This document shows, one piece after another, positions 16,421 to 25,675 of a stretch of 46,393 bases of DNA. The notes below the pieces were generated by a model. The model was not told the DNA's origin and did no database searches. It saw nothing but the letters and a program-made list of their open reading frames with translations. A program made the translations under genes and the position numbers. Numbering within the stretch: the stretch's first letter is position 1; every line of letters starts with the position of its first letter. The DNA comes from Pseudomonadota bacterium (lineage in GTDB: Bacteria; Pseudomonadota; Alphaproteobacteria; GCA-2731375). The stretch is taken from NCBI GenBank assembly GCA_027623205.1, contig JAQBYC010000029.1, forward strand, positions 1 to 46,393. The letters run 5' to 3'.

Positions 16421-16994
16421 CCTGTGGTTAATGCACTTGGGGAGTTGTCCGGCAAAGTTGGTTTCCTAGCCCCGCAACCAACGTAAGCGGTGTCTTGACC
16501 CGATCATTCGAGAGTGAATGAGATTTTCCAATTGACCTGCGCCCCAAGTTCCCACTGTTCATAAATGGAGCACTTGTCTTGGGTTGATGCCCATTTGAGG
16601 CGATTGATGCCATCAGATAGGGGGATATCTCCTTAGCCAAAAACTCGGCGTCAGGTTGAGCTAACCCGGCCTTGACGGACAGTTTAATTGAGCACCATTG
16701 CTCTGTTCTTCGTAGGCGATTGGACTGATGCGGTTCAGGCTCCTGAGCGGCGCGGTGATGTTGGCGCCGGGCGGAACCATGCTCCTGCGACCTGAGTGGC
16801 TGTTATGACCGATAGAAAGAAACGCGGGTCCCGACCACCCGTGCAGTTCCGATGCACCGTAATTCGTGGCCTGCGTTTCGGCGCGGGCTTCCGAAGCTGC
16901 GATTGACAGCATAGGGGGATGCTTCATGATCACGCGAGACGCGCTTTTGGCGGCCGGTTGCCCCCTGCAATAGTGGCCGCGCGGCAAAACAGGG
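16421..16994. other. Long intergenic stretch, possibly decayed
   Basis: About 574 bases without a convincing gene between the glycosyltransferase and the fusion protein. Frames on both strands are short and broken. It contains a small perfect hairpin (GAGCA-CCAT-TGCTC, 16690-16703) and, on the minus strand, a short translated stretch reminiscent of an IS3-type transposase C-terminus (listed separately). The region may be a site of past insertion. Confidence 0.5.
16661..16765 (-). pseudogene. Possible remnant of an IS3-type transposase C-terminus
   Basis: One minus-strand frame ends with LRSLNRISPIAYEEQSNGAQ followed by a short tail and TAG at 16661-16663. The LNRISPIAYEEQ part resembles the end of IS3/IS481-type integrase domains (of the form LGYLSPxxFE). 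Upstream in the same frame no DDE core can be recognised, so at most the last 35 residues of a transposase survive. The call is from memory of the family and is tentative. Confidence 0.3.
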
Positions 16995-19916
16995 ATGATG
17001 ATGGTGCGGGACGCGCCCGGCGGCGGCGATGATCAGGGCCAGGAGGGCCCAGCGGCGGAGGCTGTGCGCCTGCTGGCGGCGGTGCGGCAATTGTCTGAAG
17101 AGCTGCATCCGCGGGGCCCATCAATCGGCGCCGTCACACTGGATAGCGCGCTTGACCGGGACCTCGGTTTTGACAGTCTGGGCCGCGTCGAACTGCTCAG
17201 CAGGCTGGAGCAGGATTTCGACATCAGCCTGTCCGAACAGCTGATTGCCACCGCCGATACGCCACGCGACTTGCTGCGGGCGCTGCACGGTGCACGGGGC
17301 CGCGGCGATGTCCCGATTTCCCAGGCCATGGAAGATCTGGCATTGGGACAGGCAGCGGCGCCCGACGGCGCCCGCACCCTGATCGAAGCCTTGCAATGGC
17401 ATGTACAGGCCCACCCGGAGCGGCCGCATATCCGTCTGTATAGCGATCATGACGACGGTGAGATCATCACCTACGGCGACTTATGGGGAGCCGCCGAAAA
17501 GACCGCGGCCGGCCTGCTGGCGCTGGGCCTTGATCGCGGCGAAGCAGTCATCATCATGCTACCGACGGGCCGGGAATATTTCGCCGGGTTCACGGGTGTA
17601 CTGCTGGCCGGCGGGGTGCCGGTGCCGGTCTATCCGCCGGGACGGCCCAGCCAGATCGAAGACCATCTGCGCCGGCACATGGCGATCGTCGACAATTGCC
17701 GGGCGGCCATCATGATCGCCATGCCCGAGGCAATTCGCTTTGCCGGGCTGCTGCGCGGTCTGGCCGTTTCCCTGCGCCATGTCGTGACGCAGGAGGCGCT
17801 GACCGCCTTGCCGTTGCCGATGCCGCAATTGCCACAGGCCCAGGCCAACGATATCGCCTTCCTGCAATATACCTCCGGCAGCACCGGCATGCCGAAGGGC
17901 GTGATCCTGACCCACGCCAATTTGTTGGCCAATATCCGCGCCATGGGTGAGGCGCTCGAGGCATCCTCCGAGGATGTTTTTGTCAGCTGGCTGCCGCTTT
18001 ACCATGACATGGGATTGATCGGCGCCTGGCTGGGCAGTCTCTATTACGCGGCCCATCTGGTGATCATGTCACCGTTGGCCTTTATCGCCCGGCCGCAGCG
18101 CTGGTTCCGTGCCATCCATCGTTTTCAGGGCACCCTGTCCGCGGCGCCGAATTTTGCCTTTGAACTCTGCCTCAGACGCCTCAAGGACGAGGACCTGACG
18201 GGGATCGATCTGTCGTCCTGGCGCGTGGCGGCCAACGGCGCGGAAGCGGTCAGCCCCGAAACTTTGGAAAATTTCACCCGCCGGTTCGCGAAATTCGGTT
18301 TCCGCCCGCAGACCATGATGCCGGTCTATGGGCTCGCGGAAAATGCCGTCGGTCTGGCATTTCCGCCGCTGGGCCGAGGACCGCGGATCGACCGTATCCG
18401 GCGTGACCGCCTGATGAACTCCGGCCATGCGGTGCCCGCCGATGAGGCGGACCCGCATGCCCTGCGGTTCGTCGGCTGCGGCCATCCTTTGCCGCGCCAT
18501 CAAATCCGCATCGTTGACGATGCCGGCCGCGAACTGCCGGAGCGGCGGCAGGGACATCTGCAATTCCAGGGCCCCTCGGCCACCAGCGGCTATTTGCGGG
18601 CGCCGGACAAAACCGAGGCCATGTTCCATGGCGCCTGGCTCGATCCCGCGGACCTTGCCTATATAGCCGAAGGCGAAATTTTTATCACCGGCCGCAGCAA
18701 AGACATCATCATTCATGCGGGCCGCAACCTTTATCCCGAGGAAATCGAGAACGAAGTGGGCAAGATTGCCGGCGTCCGGGAAGGTCGCGTGGCGGTGTTC
18801 GGCAGCCATGATCCGCAATCGGGTACGGAACGGCTGATTGTTCTGGCGGAGACCCGGCAGCAGGATCCCGAACAACGCGAGGCCCTTGGCCGCGATGTTA
18901 ACGCCATCGTCACCGATCTGACCGGCGCGCCGGCCGATGAGGTGGTGTTGGCGCCGCCCAATTCGGTGCTGAAGACCTCGAGCGGTAAAATTCGCCGTGC
19001 CGCGAGCCGCGAGCTCTATGAGACGGGCGGTATCGGAAAAACCCAAAGCCCGGTTTGGCTGGAATTTCTGCGCCTCCGCCTCGCAATGCTGCCCAAACGC
19101 CTGCGCCGCACCCGGCAGATCAGCGGCGCCGCCCTTTACGGCGGATATTGCTGGTTTGTGTTCGCATTGATGGCGCTGCCCTTGGGGCTGTTGTTCGCAG
19201 TATTGCCGCGGCCGGATTGGTGCTGGCGCCTGGGCCATTTCGCCGTACGGGCGGTGTTTCGGTTGACCGGCCTGGGTTTATCCGTAACCGGCACCGAACA
19301 TCTGGCCAGCACCTGGGGCCAGATTCTGGTCAGCAATCATCAGGGTTATCTGGATGGGTTCGTCATGATTGCCGCCTTGCCGCGGCGGGCGGGCTTTGTA
19401 GCGAAGAAGGAACTCGGCGACAATATTTTCACGCGCCTTCTGATGCAGCGCCTGGGCGCGGCGTTCGTGGAGCGCTTCGACAGCGCCGCGGGCATCAGGG
19501 ATGCGCAGCGTCTGGCCGAGCGCGGCCAGGCCGGACAGACCTTGCTGTTTTTTGCCGAGGGCACCTTTGAACGGATGCCCGGATTGAAGCCCTTTCGCCT
19601 TGGCGCGTTCGAAACCGCGGTGGCGGCGGCGCGGCCAGTGGTGCCCATGGCCATCCGGGGCAGCCGTTCCATATTGCGCGACGGCACCTGGCTGCCGCGG
19701 CGCGGCGCCCTTCGGGTGATGATCGGTGAACCCATGTGGCCGGCCCAGGGCGGATCGGCGGCGGATGGCGATCATTTCAGTGCCGCCATTGCATTGCGCG
19801 AACGCACCCGAACATGGATCTTGCGCCATTGCGGGGAGCCTGATCTGGCCCATGAACGCCCGGCGTTACTGGTTCGCGATAGCGTTGGGCCGGCTGCGAC
19901 GGAACCGCCGCAATAA
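16995..19916 (+). CDS. Fusion of acyl carrier protein, fatty acyl-AMP ligase and PlsC-like acyltransferase
   Basis: A 973-residue three-part protein. Residues 20-100 are an acyl carrier domain with the phosphopantetheine Ser61 in LGFDSLGRVE. Residues 120-680 are an adenylating domain with YTSGSTGMPKG (about 292-302), SWLPLYHDMGLIG and GRNLYPEEIE, which are features of fatty acyl-AMP ligases. A hydrophobic stretch at about 716-738 precedes a PlsC-type acyltransferase with HX4D in SNHQGYLDGF (H782, D787) and FAEGTF in place of FPEGTR. The protein could activate a fatty acid, load it on its own carrier and transfer it to a lysophospholipid or similar acceptor at the membrane. The order differs from Aas, which has PlsC before the ligase. 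Three consecutive ATGs make the exact start uncertain (16995, 16998 or 17001). Confidence 0.85.
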   Translation: MMMVRDAPGGGDDQGQEGPAAEAVRLLAAVRQLSEELHPRGPSIGAVTLDSALDRDLGFDSLGRVELLSRLEQDFDISLSEQLIATADTPRDLLRALHGARGRGDVPISQAMEDLALGQAAAPDGARTLIEALQWHVQAHPERPHIRLYSDHDDGEIITYGDLWGAAEKTAAGLLALGLDRGEAVIIMLPTGREYFAGFTGVLLAGGVPVPVYPPGRPSQIEDHLRRHMAIVDNCRAAIMIAMPEAIRFAGLLRGLAVSLRHVVTQEALTALPLPMPQLPQAQANDIAFLQYTSGSTGMPKGVILTHANLLANIRAMGEALEASSEDVFVSWLPLYHDMGLIGAWLGSLYYAAHLVIMSPLAFIARPQRWFRAIHRFQGTLSAAPNFAFELCLRRLKDEDLTGIDLSSWRVAANGAEAVSPETLENFTRRFAKFGFRPQTMMPVYGLAENAVGLAFPPLGRGPRIDRIRRDRLMNSGHAVPADEADPHALRFVGCGHPLPRHQIRIVDDAGRELPERRQGHLQFQGPSATSGYLRAPDKTEAMFHGAWLDPADLAYIAEGEIFITGRSKDIIIHAGRNLYPEEIENEVGKIAGVREGRVAVFGSHDPQSGTERLIVLAETRQQDPEQREALGRDVNAIVTDLTGAPADEVVLAPPNSVLKTSSGKIRRAASRELYETGGIGKTQSPVWLEFLRLRLAMLPKRLRRTRQISGAALYGGYCWFVFALMALPLGLLFAVLPRPDWCWRLGHFAVRAVFRLTGLGLSVTGTEHLASTWGQILVSNHQGYLDGFVMIAALPRRAGFVAKKELGDNIFTRLLMQRLGAAFVERFDSAAGIRDAQRLAERGQAGQTLLFFAEGTFERMPGLKPFRLGAFETAVAAARPVVPMAIRGSRSILRDGTWLPRRGALRVMIGEPMWPAQGGSAADGDHFSAAIALRERTRTWILRHCGEPDLAHERPALLVRDSVGPAATEPPQ

Positions 19917-19977
19917 TGTCTCGGCACCTCTTTCGGGCGTCGGTGAGGTTGGCGGGTAATTCAATCTCGAAAATGGT

Positions 19978-20976
19978 CTAGCTGCCGCGCAAAACGTCTG
20001 CGTACAGGGCTGGGTCGATGTTGCCGCCGGATAGGACGATGACGGTAATGCCCGTGCTCAGATCCAGCTTTCCGGCGAGGGCCGCGGCCAAGGCGACGGC
20101 GCCGCCTGGCTCGAGCACCAGTTTCAAATGACTGAAAGCCGCCGCCATGGCGGCGGCAACCTCCCCGTCGCTCACCGCCAGACCACCGCTGCAGAGTTTG
20201 CTGTTGACCTGATAGGTCAGCAGGCCCGGTTCCGGCGCCAACAGGGCGTCGCAAAAACTCGCAGCGTCCGGATCTGCCTTTTGCCGTTGGCCGCTGGCGA
20301 GGGACCGTGCGGTATCGTCGAAGCCCTGGGGTTCGACGGTATAGACCGCGGTCTTCGGCCGGTGATGTTTTACCGCCGTCGCCACCCCCGCGGTCAGGCC
20401 GCCGCCGCCGCAGGGCACCAGAACCCGGTCCGGTTCCAGGTCCAACGCGGCTAGCTGTTGCATGATCTCCAAACCGATGGTGCCCTGGCCCGCCATGATC
20501 AGGCGGTCGTCGTAAGGGCGGACCAGGCTCAAACCCTGCTCCCGGCAAAGTCGTTCGGCGATGGCTTCCCGCGGCTCTGTCCCATACCGGTCGTAGGTCA
20601 CGATCCGGGCCCCCCAGGCGGCGGTGCCTTGCCTTTTCACTGCCGGGGCATCTTCCGGCATGACATTCAAGGCCGGCACGCCGAGATAATGCGCCGCCGC
20701 GGCCACGCCCTGGGCGTGGTTGCCGGAGGAGTAGGCGATCACGCCGGCCTTGCGCGCCTGGGGGTCAAGCCGGCTGATATGGTTATAGGCGCCGCGAAAC
20801 TTGAACGTCCCGGTAACCTGCAATGGCTCGGCCTTGAAAAACAGCCGCCCGCCGGCCCGCTCGGTCAGGGCCCGGTTTTCCAGCAACGGCGTAAGTGCGG
20901 CGATACCGTGCAAGACCTGGGCGGCGGAGGCAACGTCAGCGTAGCTTACGGGCAGATCAGTGTTTTGCGTCACCAT
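19978..20976 (-). CDS. Threonine/serine dehydratase-like PLP enzyme (fold type II)
   Basis: A 332-residue protein of the threonine deaminase and serine racemase type. The PLP Lys is K59 in GTFKFRGA, the substrate loop reads SSGNHAQGVA, and the phosphate-binding glycine loop is CGGGGLTAG. The C-terminal segment ends in VIVLSGGNID. No ACT regulatory domain is present, so it is a catabolic-type or racemase-type enzyme rather than biosynthetic IlvA. GGAG four bases before the ATG supports the start. It overlaps the end of the alpha/beta hydrolase gene by 20 bases and is the last gene of a three-gene minus-strand operon (HAD, hydrolase, dehydratase). Confidence 0.88.
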   Translation of the reverse strand: MVTQNTDLPVSYADVASAAQVLHGIAALTPLLENRALTERAGGRLFFKAEPLQVTGTFKFRGAYNHISRLDPQARKAGVIAYSSGNHAQGVAAAAHYLGVPALNVMPEDAPAVKRQGTAAWGARIVTYDRYGTEPREAIAERLCREQGLSLVRPYDDRLIMAGQGTIGLEIMQQLAALDLEPDRVLVPCGGGGLTAGVATAVKHHRPKTAVYTVEPQGFDDTARSLASGQRQKADPDAASFCDALLAPEPGLLTYQVNSKLCSGGLAVSDGEVAAAMAAAFSHLKLVLEPGGAVALAAALAGKLDLSTGITVIVLSGGNIDPALYADVLRGS

Positions 20977-21823
20977 GGTTCTCCAGGAATTCGTCAATCG
21001 CCGCCAGGCAGGCCGGCTCCGTCAGTTGCGGTACATGGCCGCGGTTGGGCAGGCTTAACTGGCTCAGGTCGGGTTTCTCCTGCGCCATGCGGGCAAAGGT
21101 CTCGGCGCTCAGAATATCTGACAGGGCGCCGCGAATGGCCAGCACGGGGACGTGCGCCAGGGACTTGAAATAAGGCCAGAAATCGACTGGGCTGTCGCCC
21201 TGGTTCGACACCGCCTCGGCGATTGCCGGGTCATAATCCTGCACCAGCAGGCCGTCTTCCCGCTGCCGGTAGCCGCGCCGGGCCTCATCGCGCCATTGCG
21301 CTATTTCGAAATCCGGATAGGCCGCACCAAACAGCGTTTGCAGGTGCGCGGCGGCCTGTTCCAGATCCATGGCCGCCAACGCCTTGCCGGCGTAGCCGCC
21401 AATGCGCGCGACGCCGCTGGGATCCAGTTCCGGGCCGATATCGTTCAGGATCACCCCGGCCAGCGCCGTGGGCCGGGCCGCGCCCATGGCCATGGCCAGC
21501 AGGCCCCCCAACGAGGTGCCGATAACGATCACCCTGTGACAGCCGGTCAGAGCCAATAAGTGGCCGATGTCCGAAAGATAGACCGGCGGCGCATAATTGC
21601 CGTGCTTGGGGTCATGGGCCGATTTTCCCCGGCCACGCAGATCCGGGCACAGCACCCGCCTGTGCGGGCATAAGTGGAGGGCCAGTTCATGAAAATCGAT
21701 GGAATTACGGGTCAGGCCAGGCAGACAAAGGACCGGCGTGCCGCTGGCCCCGGCATCGCCATAGTCCCGATAATAGAGCTGCAGGTCGTCCTGGGCGCGG
21801 TAGCGGTATTCCTGATATTCCAT
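20957..21823 (-). CDS. Alpha/beta hydrolase
   Basis: A 288-residue alpha/beta-fold hydrolase. The oxyanion region is LCLPGLTRNSIDF, the nucleophile elbow GTSLGG carries the Ser, the acid is probably the Asp in GALSDIL, and the catalytic His is in NRGHVPQL. A cap domain lies between about residues 140 and 215. It is likely a cytosolic esterase, lactonase or haloalkane-type hydrolase; the substrate is unknown. The start MEYQEYRYR lies two bases after the stop of the upstream HAD gene, and the end overlaps the threonine-dehydratase-like gene, so all three are probably co-translated. Confidence 0.87.
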   Translation of the reverse strand: MEYQEYRYRAQDDLQLYYRDYGDAGASGTPVLCLPGLTRNSIDFHELALHLCPHRRVLCPDLRGRGKSAHDPKHGNYAPPVYLSDIGHLLALTGCHRVIVIGTSLGGLLAMAMGAARPTALAGVILNDIGPELDPSGVARIGGYAGKALAAMDLEQAAAHLQTLFGAAYPDFEIAQWRDEARRGYRQREDGLLVQDYDPAIAEAVSNQGDSPVDFWPYFKSLAHVPVLAIRGALSDILSAETFARMAQEKPDLSQLSLPNRGHVPQLTEPACLAAIDEFLENHGDAKH

Positions 21824-21825
21824 GC

Positions 21826-22524
21826 TCACGATGCCGCCACGCCCACCAGTGCGGGCAATGCTTCCAGGCTGTCCAGCATAACGTCCGGGTTGCCGGGCAG
21901 GCGCTCCCGCGTTTGGGCAAAACGGTTCACCCAAACCACGCGAAAGCCAAAATTCGATGCCGCATGGGCGTCCCAGGCATTGGACGATTGAAAGCAGATC
22001 CGGGACGGAGCGATGTCAAGATGATCGACCGCCAGTTGATATACCGCCGGCGCGGTCTTGTAGATCCGGATTTCATCGGCCGAAATGACCGCATCCAGCG
22101 CCCCGCCGATGCCCGCGTTGTCCACCGCCGCCTGCAGCATCTTGGGCGAACCGTTGGACAGGATAGCGGTTTTCATGCCGCCGGCCTGCAGCTGGCGCAG
22201 AACATTCCCGACTTCCGGATAGGTATCCAGCCGCAAATACAGCTCCATCAGCCTCTCGCGCAGGACGCTGTCATTCAGTTCAAGGGAGTCCATGGCGAAA
22301 TCCAGTGCCTCGCCGGTGACCTGCCAGAAATCAGCGTAGGTCCCCATCAGGCTGCGCAGCCAGGTGTATTGCAATTGCCGGCCCCGCCACAATTCCGCCA
22401 GGGGTTGCCACTTATCGCCCAATTCGGCGGCGCAATGCTGGGCCGCGGCGTTGACATCGAACAGGGTGCCATAGGCATCGAAGACGCAGGCGTCTATTCC
22501 TTCCAATCTGGTCTCGGTCATCAT
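21826..22524 (-). CDS. Haloacid dehalogenase type II (L-2-haloacid dehalogenase)
   Basis: A 232-residue HAD protein with the whole L-2-haloacid dehalogenase active-site set visible: nucleophile D16 in VFDAYGTLFDV, Arg in LWRGRQLQY, Ser/Asn in LSNGSPKML, Lys in IYKTAPAVY, and Ser-Ser-Asn with the final Asp in QSSNAWDAHAA. It hydrolyses short 2-haloalkanoic acids to 2-hydroxy acids. It is more canonical than the HAD protein at 8118, where the SSN set is changed. Two adjacent ATGs (22524, 22521) are both possible starts and no strong ribosome binding site is seen. It is the first gene of the HAD-hydrolase-dehydratase run. Confidence 0.9.
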   Translation of the reverse strand: MMTETRLEGIDACVFDAYGTLFDVNAAAQHCAAELGDKWQPLAELWRGRQLQYTWLRSLMGTYADFWQVTGEALDFAMDSLELNDSVLRERLMELYLRLDTYPEVGNVLRQLQAGGMKTAILSNGSPKMLQAAVDNAGIGGALDAVISADEIRIYKTAPAVYQLAVDHLDIAPSRICFQSSNAWDAHAASNFGFRVVWVNRFAQTRERLPGNPDVMLDSLEALPALVGVAAS

Positions 22525-22635
22525 CAGGTCTTTCGTGCTGTTGCTACCAGGTTGATTGTTCCATGTAATGGGGTTGGGACCTAGTATGTGCGTAAACACA
22601 TCCCCGCCGCCAGTGTCTGTGGGAATGGAACCGGG

Positions 22636-24612
22636 TCACTTGCTTTGTCGGTTGCCGCGTTGCAGGTCCTGATTGAGGGCCAGGTTGGCCGATCCGGGGT
22701 TGAAGCGCCAGCGGTAGACCTGCAGATTTTCCAATACTTGTTGCACATAGTTGCGTGTCTCGGAAATGGAAATGGCTTCTATCCAATCGATGGGATCGAC
22801 AGCGTCGCTGCGTGGATCACCGTTTTGCCGCAGCCACCGCTGCACCCGATTGGGGCCCGCATTGTAGGCTGCCAGCGCCAGGATGTAGGAACCACGGTAG
22901 GCCTGGATCAATTGGCCCAGATAGGCTGCCCCCAAACGCATGTTGTAGGGGCCGTCGAACAGGCGGTCCTGGCGGTAACGCAGGCGCAGGCTTTTCGCCA
23001 CCTTGCGGGCCGTACGCGGCAATAATTGCATCAGTCCCCGCGCGGAGGCGGAGGAAACGGCAGTGGGATCGAACTCGCTTTCCTGGCGGGCCACGGCATG
23101 GGCCAGGGCAGCTTCGATAGGCATCGGCGCCAGGTTGGAAAGCATGGGATAACCGGTGCGCGGCAGCAAGGTGCCCGCGCGCAGGGCCAGTTTGGATGCC
23201 CGTACCGCCAAGGTGGGCTGGCCCAGGCCCTGGCCCAGGCGGGCAGCCAACAGACGCCCTTCGGGGCTGCCGGCGGTACGGGTCAGATGCAGAATTATGG
23301 GGCGCAAGTATTCCTCCTGCTTCAGTTCCAGCAGCATGCGGCTTAATCGAACCAGTTCCCGATCGTTGAACCGGCGCGTTGCCGCCGCGCTTGGCGAAGG
23401 CATCTCTGGTATCCGCCAGCTGCCTTTCGAGCCCAAGGCTTGGGCTGCCAGCTGGCCGTAAAAGGTGGAGGGATGCCGCGCCGCCGCCTGATACCACTTG
23501 GTCCCGTCTTTGCGATTGCCCATAGCCATATTGGCGCGCCCGGCCCAATAGGCGGCCCGGGCCTGGCTGACCGGAAAATTCACCTGCTCATAAAGATTGC
23601 CAAAATGGCGCAGGGCACTGCCAGCGTTGTTCAAAAACCGCAGGGCGATCCAGCCGGATAACCATTCGGCTTGGGCATAGCTGGCATGCCCGGCCAATTG
23701 CCCATGTTCCGAGGCAAGCCGGTAGGCCAACTCCACTTCACCCTCGCGCAAGGCGCCGCGGGCCTGGATATGCCGTTCTATCCACCATTTTTCCGGTTGC
23801 GGCCCCAGATTGGCTGGCGGTTGCAAAAGGATGTCCCGGGCCGGTTCGTCCAAATTTTTGCGCCGCCGCCAGCGCAGCCTTTCATAGGACAGACCGCTGT
23901 CGTTCAACAATTCCTCAGGCACCGCCGCGATCTTGCTGTCGACGCCGGGGCCGCTCACCATCAGGCTTTCCCGCGCTTCGGCCACCTTGCGGAGATCACT
24001 GGGAACCAGACTGTAGAGTCGGCGGGCGCTATATCGATGACCCTGCCACAGCAGATGATCCAGGCGGGCGATGTGATCCGCCTCGGATAGCAGTTTGCGG
24101 TGGCGGCGGTATATGGCCCGCGAGTTCCGGCGGGCAAAGACATTGTTGACCCAGGCATAACGCAGCCACTGGCGGCCTTCTTCATCCATTCCATTTCGCA
24201 GCATAGCCTCGGCCAGATGGACCTGGCCCGGACCCGAGAGGGGGCGGTGCAGGGTAAACCATTCCAGAGCGACGGGATCGGCAATGCGGCTTGTCGCCAT
24301 TGCCTCTTCGGCCCGCCGGATCAACCGGTCGCGCGAGGGCCAGTCGGGGTTGGCGTCCAGGAAACCTGCAATTTCGCCAAAAGTGGCGTGATTGCCCGGC
24401 TGGCGATAGTTGAGCCAGCGCAGGGCCTTTGCCGGCAAGGGGTCTTTCGCTTTACGGGCCAATCGATGAGCCTCGCGCCAATCATGCTTCTTGGCTGCCG
24501 CAAAGGCTTTGACGTAGTGCGCCCGATCCTCGTGCGAGAGTAAATTGCTTTCCGATTGCGCCCAGGCGGCGCCCGTTAGCGTCAAGGACAGCAACAACCA
24601 CGCGGCGCCCAT
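22636..24612 (-). CDS. slt: Soluble lytic murein transglycosylase
   Basis: A periplasmic peptidoglycan-cleaving enzyme of about 658 residues, close to Slt70 in length. A long helical superhelix region (U/L domains) fills the first three quarters. The C-terminal SLT domain carries the catalytic Glu in ARQESEFDP, then ARGLMQLLP, and AAYNAGPNRV. It cuts between MurNAc and GlcNAc to form anhydro-muropeptides. From the ATG at 24612 the protein starts MGAAWLLLSLTLTGAAWAQS, a signal peptide with no positive charge. The upstream codons read RLFARSVAAL, a proper n-region, so translation may begin further upstream at a non-ATG codon. It is divergent from dapA. Confidence 0.87.
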   Translation of the reverse strand: MGAAWLLLSLTLTGAAWAQSESNLLSHEDRAHYVKAFAAAKKHDWREAHRLARKAKDPLPAKALRWLNYRQPGNHATFGEIAGFLDANPDWPSRDRLIRRAEEAMATSRIADPVALEWFTLHRPLSGPGQVHLAEAMLRNGMDEEGRQWLRYAWVNNVFARRNSRAIYRRHRKLLSEADHIARLDHLLWQGHRYSARRLYSLVPSDLRKVAEARESLMVSGPGVDSKIAAVPEELLNDSGLSYERLRWRRRKNLDEPARDILLQPPANLGPQPEKWWIERHIQARGALREGEVELAYRLASEHGQLAGHASYAQAEWLSGWIALRFLNNAGSALRHFGNLYEQVNFPVSQARAAYWAGRANMAMGNRKDGTKWYQAAARHPSTFYGQLAAQALGSKGSWRIPEMPSPSAAATRRFNDRELVRLSRMLLELKQEEYLRPIILHLTRTAGSPEGRLLAARLGQGLGQPTLAVRASKLALRAGTLLPRTGYPMLSNLAPMPIEAALAHAVARQESEFDPTAVSSASARGLMQLLPRTARKVAKSLRLRYRQDRLFDGPYNMRLGAAYLGQLIQAYRGSYILALAAYNAGPNRVQRWLRQNGDPRSDAVDPIDWIEAISISETRNYVQQVLENLQVYRWRFNPGSANLALNQDLQRGNRQSK

Positions 24613-24795
24613 CAACGCGGCAACCGACCGGGCAAACAGCCGCGCCGCGCTCCAGGAGGCGTGGACCGGGTTGCTTGAATTTCTCGGGAATGCGACCAAG
24701 GAGCGGATTGGTGTTCTCGCAGCTTGCCCCCCTGCCGGGGAAAGGGTTAAGTTCACGTCACTTTTAGCAGAATAGCATTTCCCTAGGAGAGAAAC

Positions 24796-25671
24796 ATGTT
24801 CAAGGGGTCGATTGTTGCGCTTATTACACCGTTCCGCGATGGCCAGGTGGATGAAGATGCACTGCGAAAACTTGTTGATTGGCATGTTGAGCAGGGCACT
24901 CATGGCATCGTGCCCTGCGGCACCACCGGGGAAAGCCCTACGCTGTCCCATGAAGAGCATGGCCGGGTGGTCGAAATCGTCATCGATCAGGTCGCGGGAC
25001 GCCTGCCGATCATTGCCGGCGCCGGTTCCAACAATACCGCCGAGGCGATCGCGCTGACCCTGCGTGCCCAGGCCGCGGGCGCGGATGCCGTGCTGCATGT
25101 GGCGGGTTATTACAATCGGCCGAACCAAGAAGGGCTATATCAGCATTTTAAGGCATTGCATGACGCAACTGATATTCCCATCATCGTCTACAACATTCCG
25201 CCCCGCGCCATCGTCGATATTCTGCCCGAGACCATGGAGCGGATGGCCGCATTACCTCGGATCGTCGGGGTAAAAGATGCCACTTGCGATGGTTCCCGGA
25301 TCAGCCGTGAGCGGCTTTTGATCGGTTCCGACTTCTGCCATCTGTCAGGCGAGGATCCCACCGCGTTGGCCTATAACGCTCATGGCGGAGATGGCTGTAT
25401 TTCCGTGACAGCCAATGTGGCGCCGAAACTGTGCGCGGAATTTCAGGAGGCCTGCCAGGCAGGCGATTACGGTCTGGCGCTGAGTCTGCATGAGCGCCTG
25501 ATGCCCTTGCATATCGTGCTATTCCTGGAACCCAGCCCGGCGGGCACCAAGTATGCCGCCTGGCGTCTTGGCCTGTGCGAGGCCGAGGCGCGCCTGCCAG
25601 TGGTGCCTCTGACAAAAGCGACGGCGGAAAAAATCGACGTTGCCTTGCGCTATGTGGGTCTGCTTAATTGA
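24796..25671 (+). CDS. dapA: 4-hydroxy-tetrahydrodipicolinate synthase
   Basis: A 291-residue TIM-barrel aldolase, the normal DapA length. It condenses pyruvate with aspartate semialdehyde in lysine and diaminopimelate synthesis. The Schiff-base Lys is K160 in VGVKDAT, the catalytic Tyr is Y132 in VYNIPPR, and the [10 protein letters not shown] loop holds the paired Thr. AGGAGAG lies about four bases before the ATG. The stop is four bases upstream of the smpB start, so the two are co-transcribed. The lytic transglycosylase lies divergent upstream, which puts two cell-wall genes back to back. Confidence 0.96.
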   Translation: MFKGSIVALITPFRDGQVDEDALRKLVDWHVEQGTHGIVPCGTTGESPTLSHEEHGRVVEIVIDQVAGRLPIIAGAGSNNTAEAIALTLRAQAAGADAVLHVAGYYNRPNQEGLYQHFKALHDATDIPIIVYNIPPRAIVDILPETMERMAALPRIVGVKDATCDGSRISRERLLIGSDFCHLSGEDPTALAYNAHGGDGCISVTANVAPKLCAEFQEACQAGDYGLALSLHERLMPLHIVLFLEPSPAGTKYAAWRLGLCEAEARLPVVPLTKATAEKIDVALRYVGLLN

Positions 25672-25675
25672 CGCG

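Noticed and set aside
16428-16640. A 70-codon minus-strand frame in the long gap
   Set aside because: No family likeness, no signal and no ribosome binding site; probably chance.
16690-16703. GAGCA-CCAT-TGCTC hairpin followed by TGTTCTT as a further copy of the structured repeat
   Set aside because: Only the short GAGCA/TGCTC part and a few following bases agree; the flanks do not align.
18069-19238. A 389-codon minus-strand frame opposite the fusion protein
   Set aside because: It is a low-complexity shadow of the ligase domain with no recognisable motif.
21824-22599. An extended start for the haloacid dehalogenase at 22599
   Set aside because: The added residues have no family likeness; the MMTETRLEGIDACVFDAYGT start fits the normal HAD N-terminus.
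24613-24795. A lysine riboswitch upstream of dapA
   Set aside because: The 183-base divergent region is too short for that riboswitch together with a promoter, and no conserved core was recognised.
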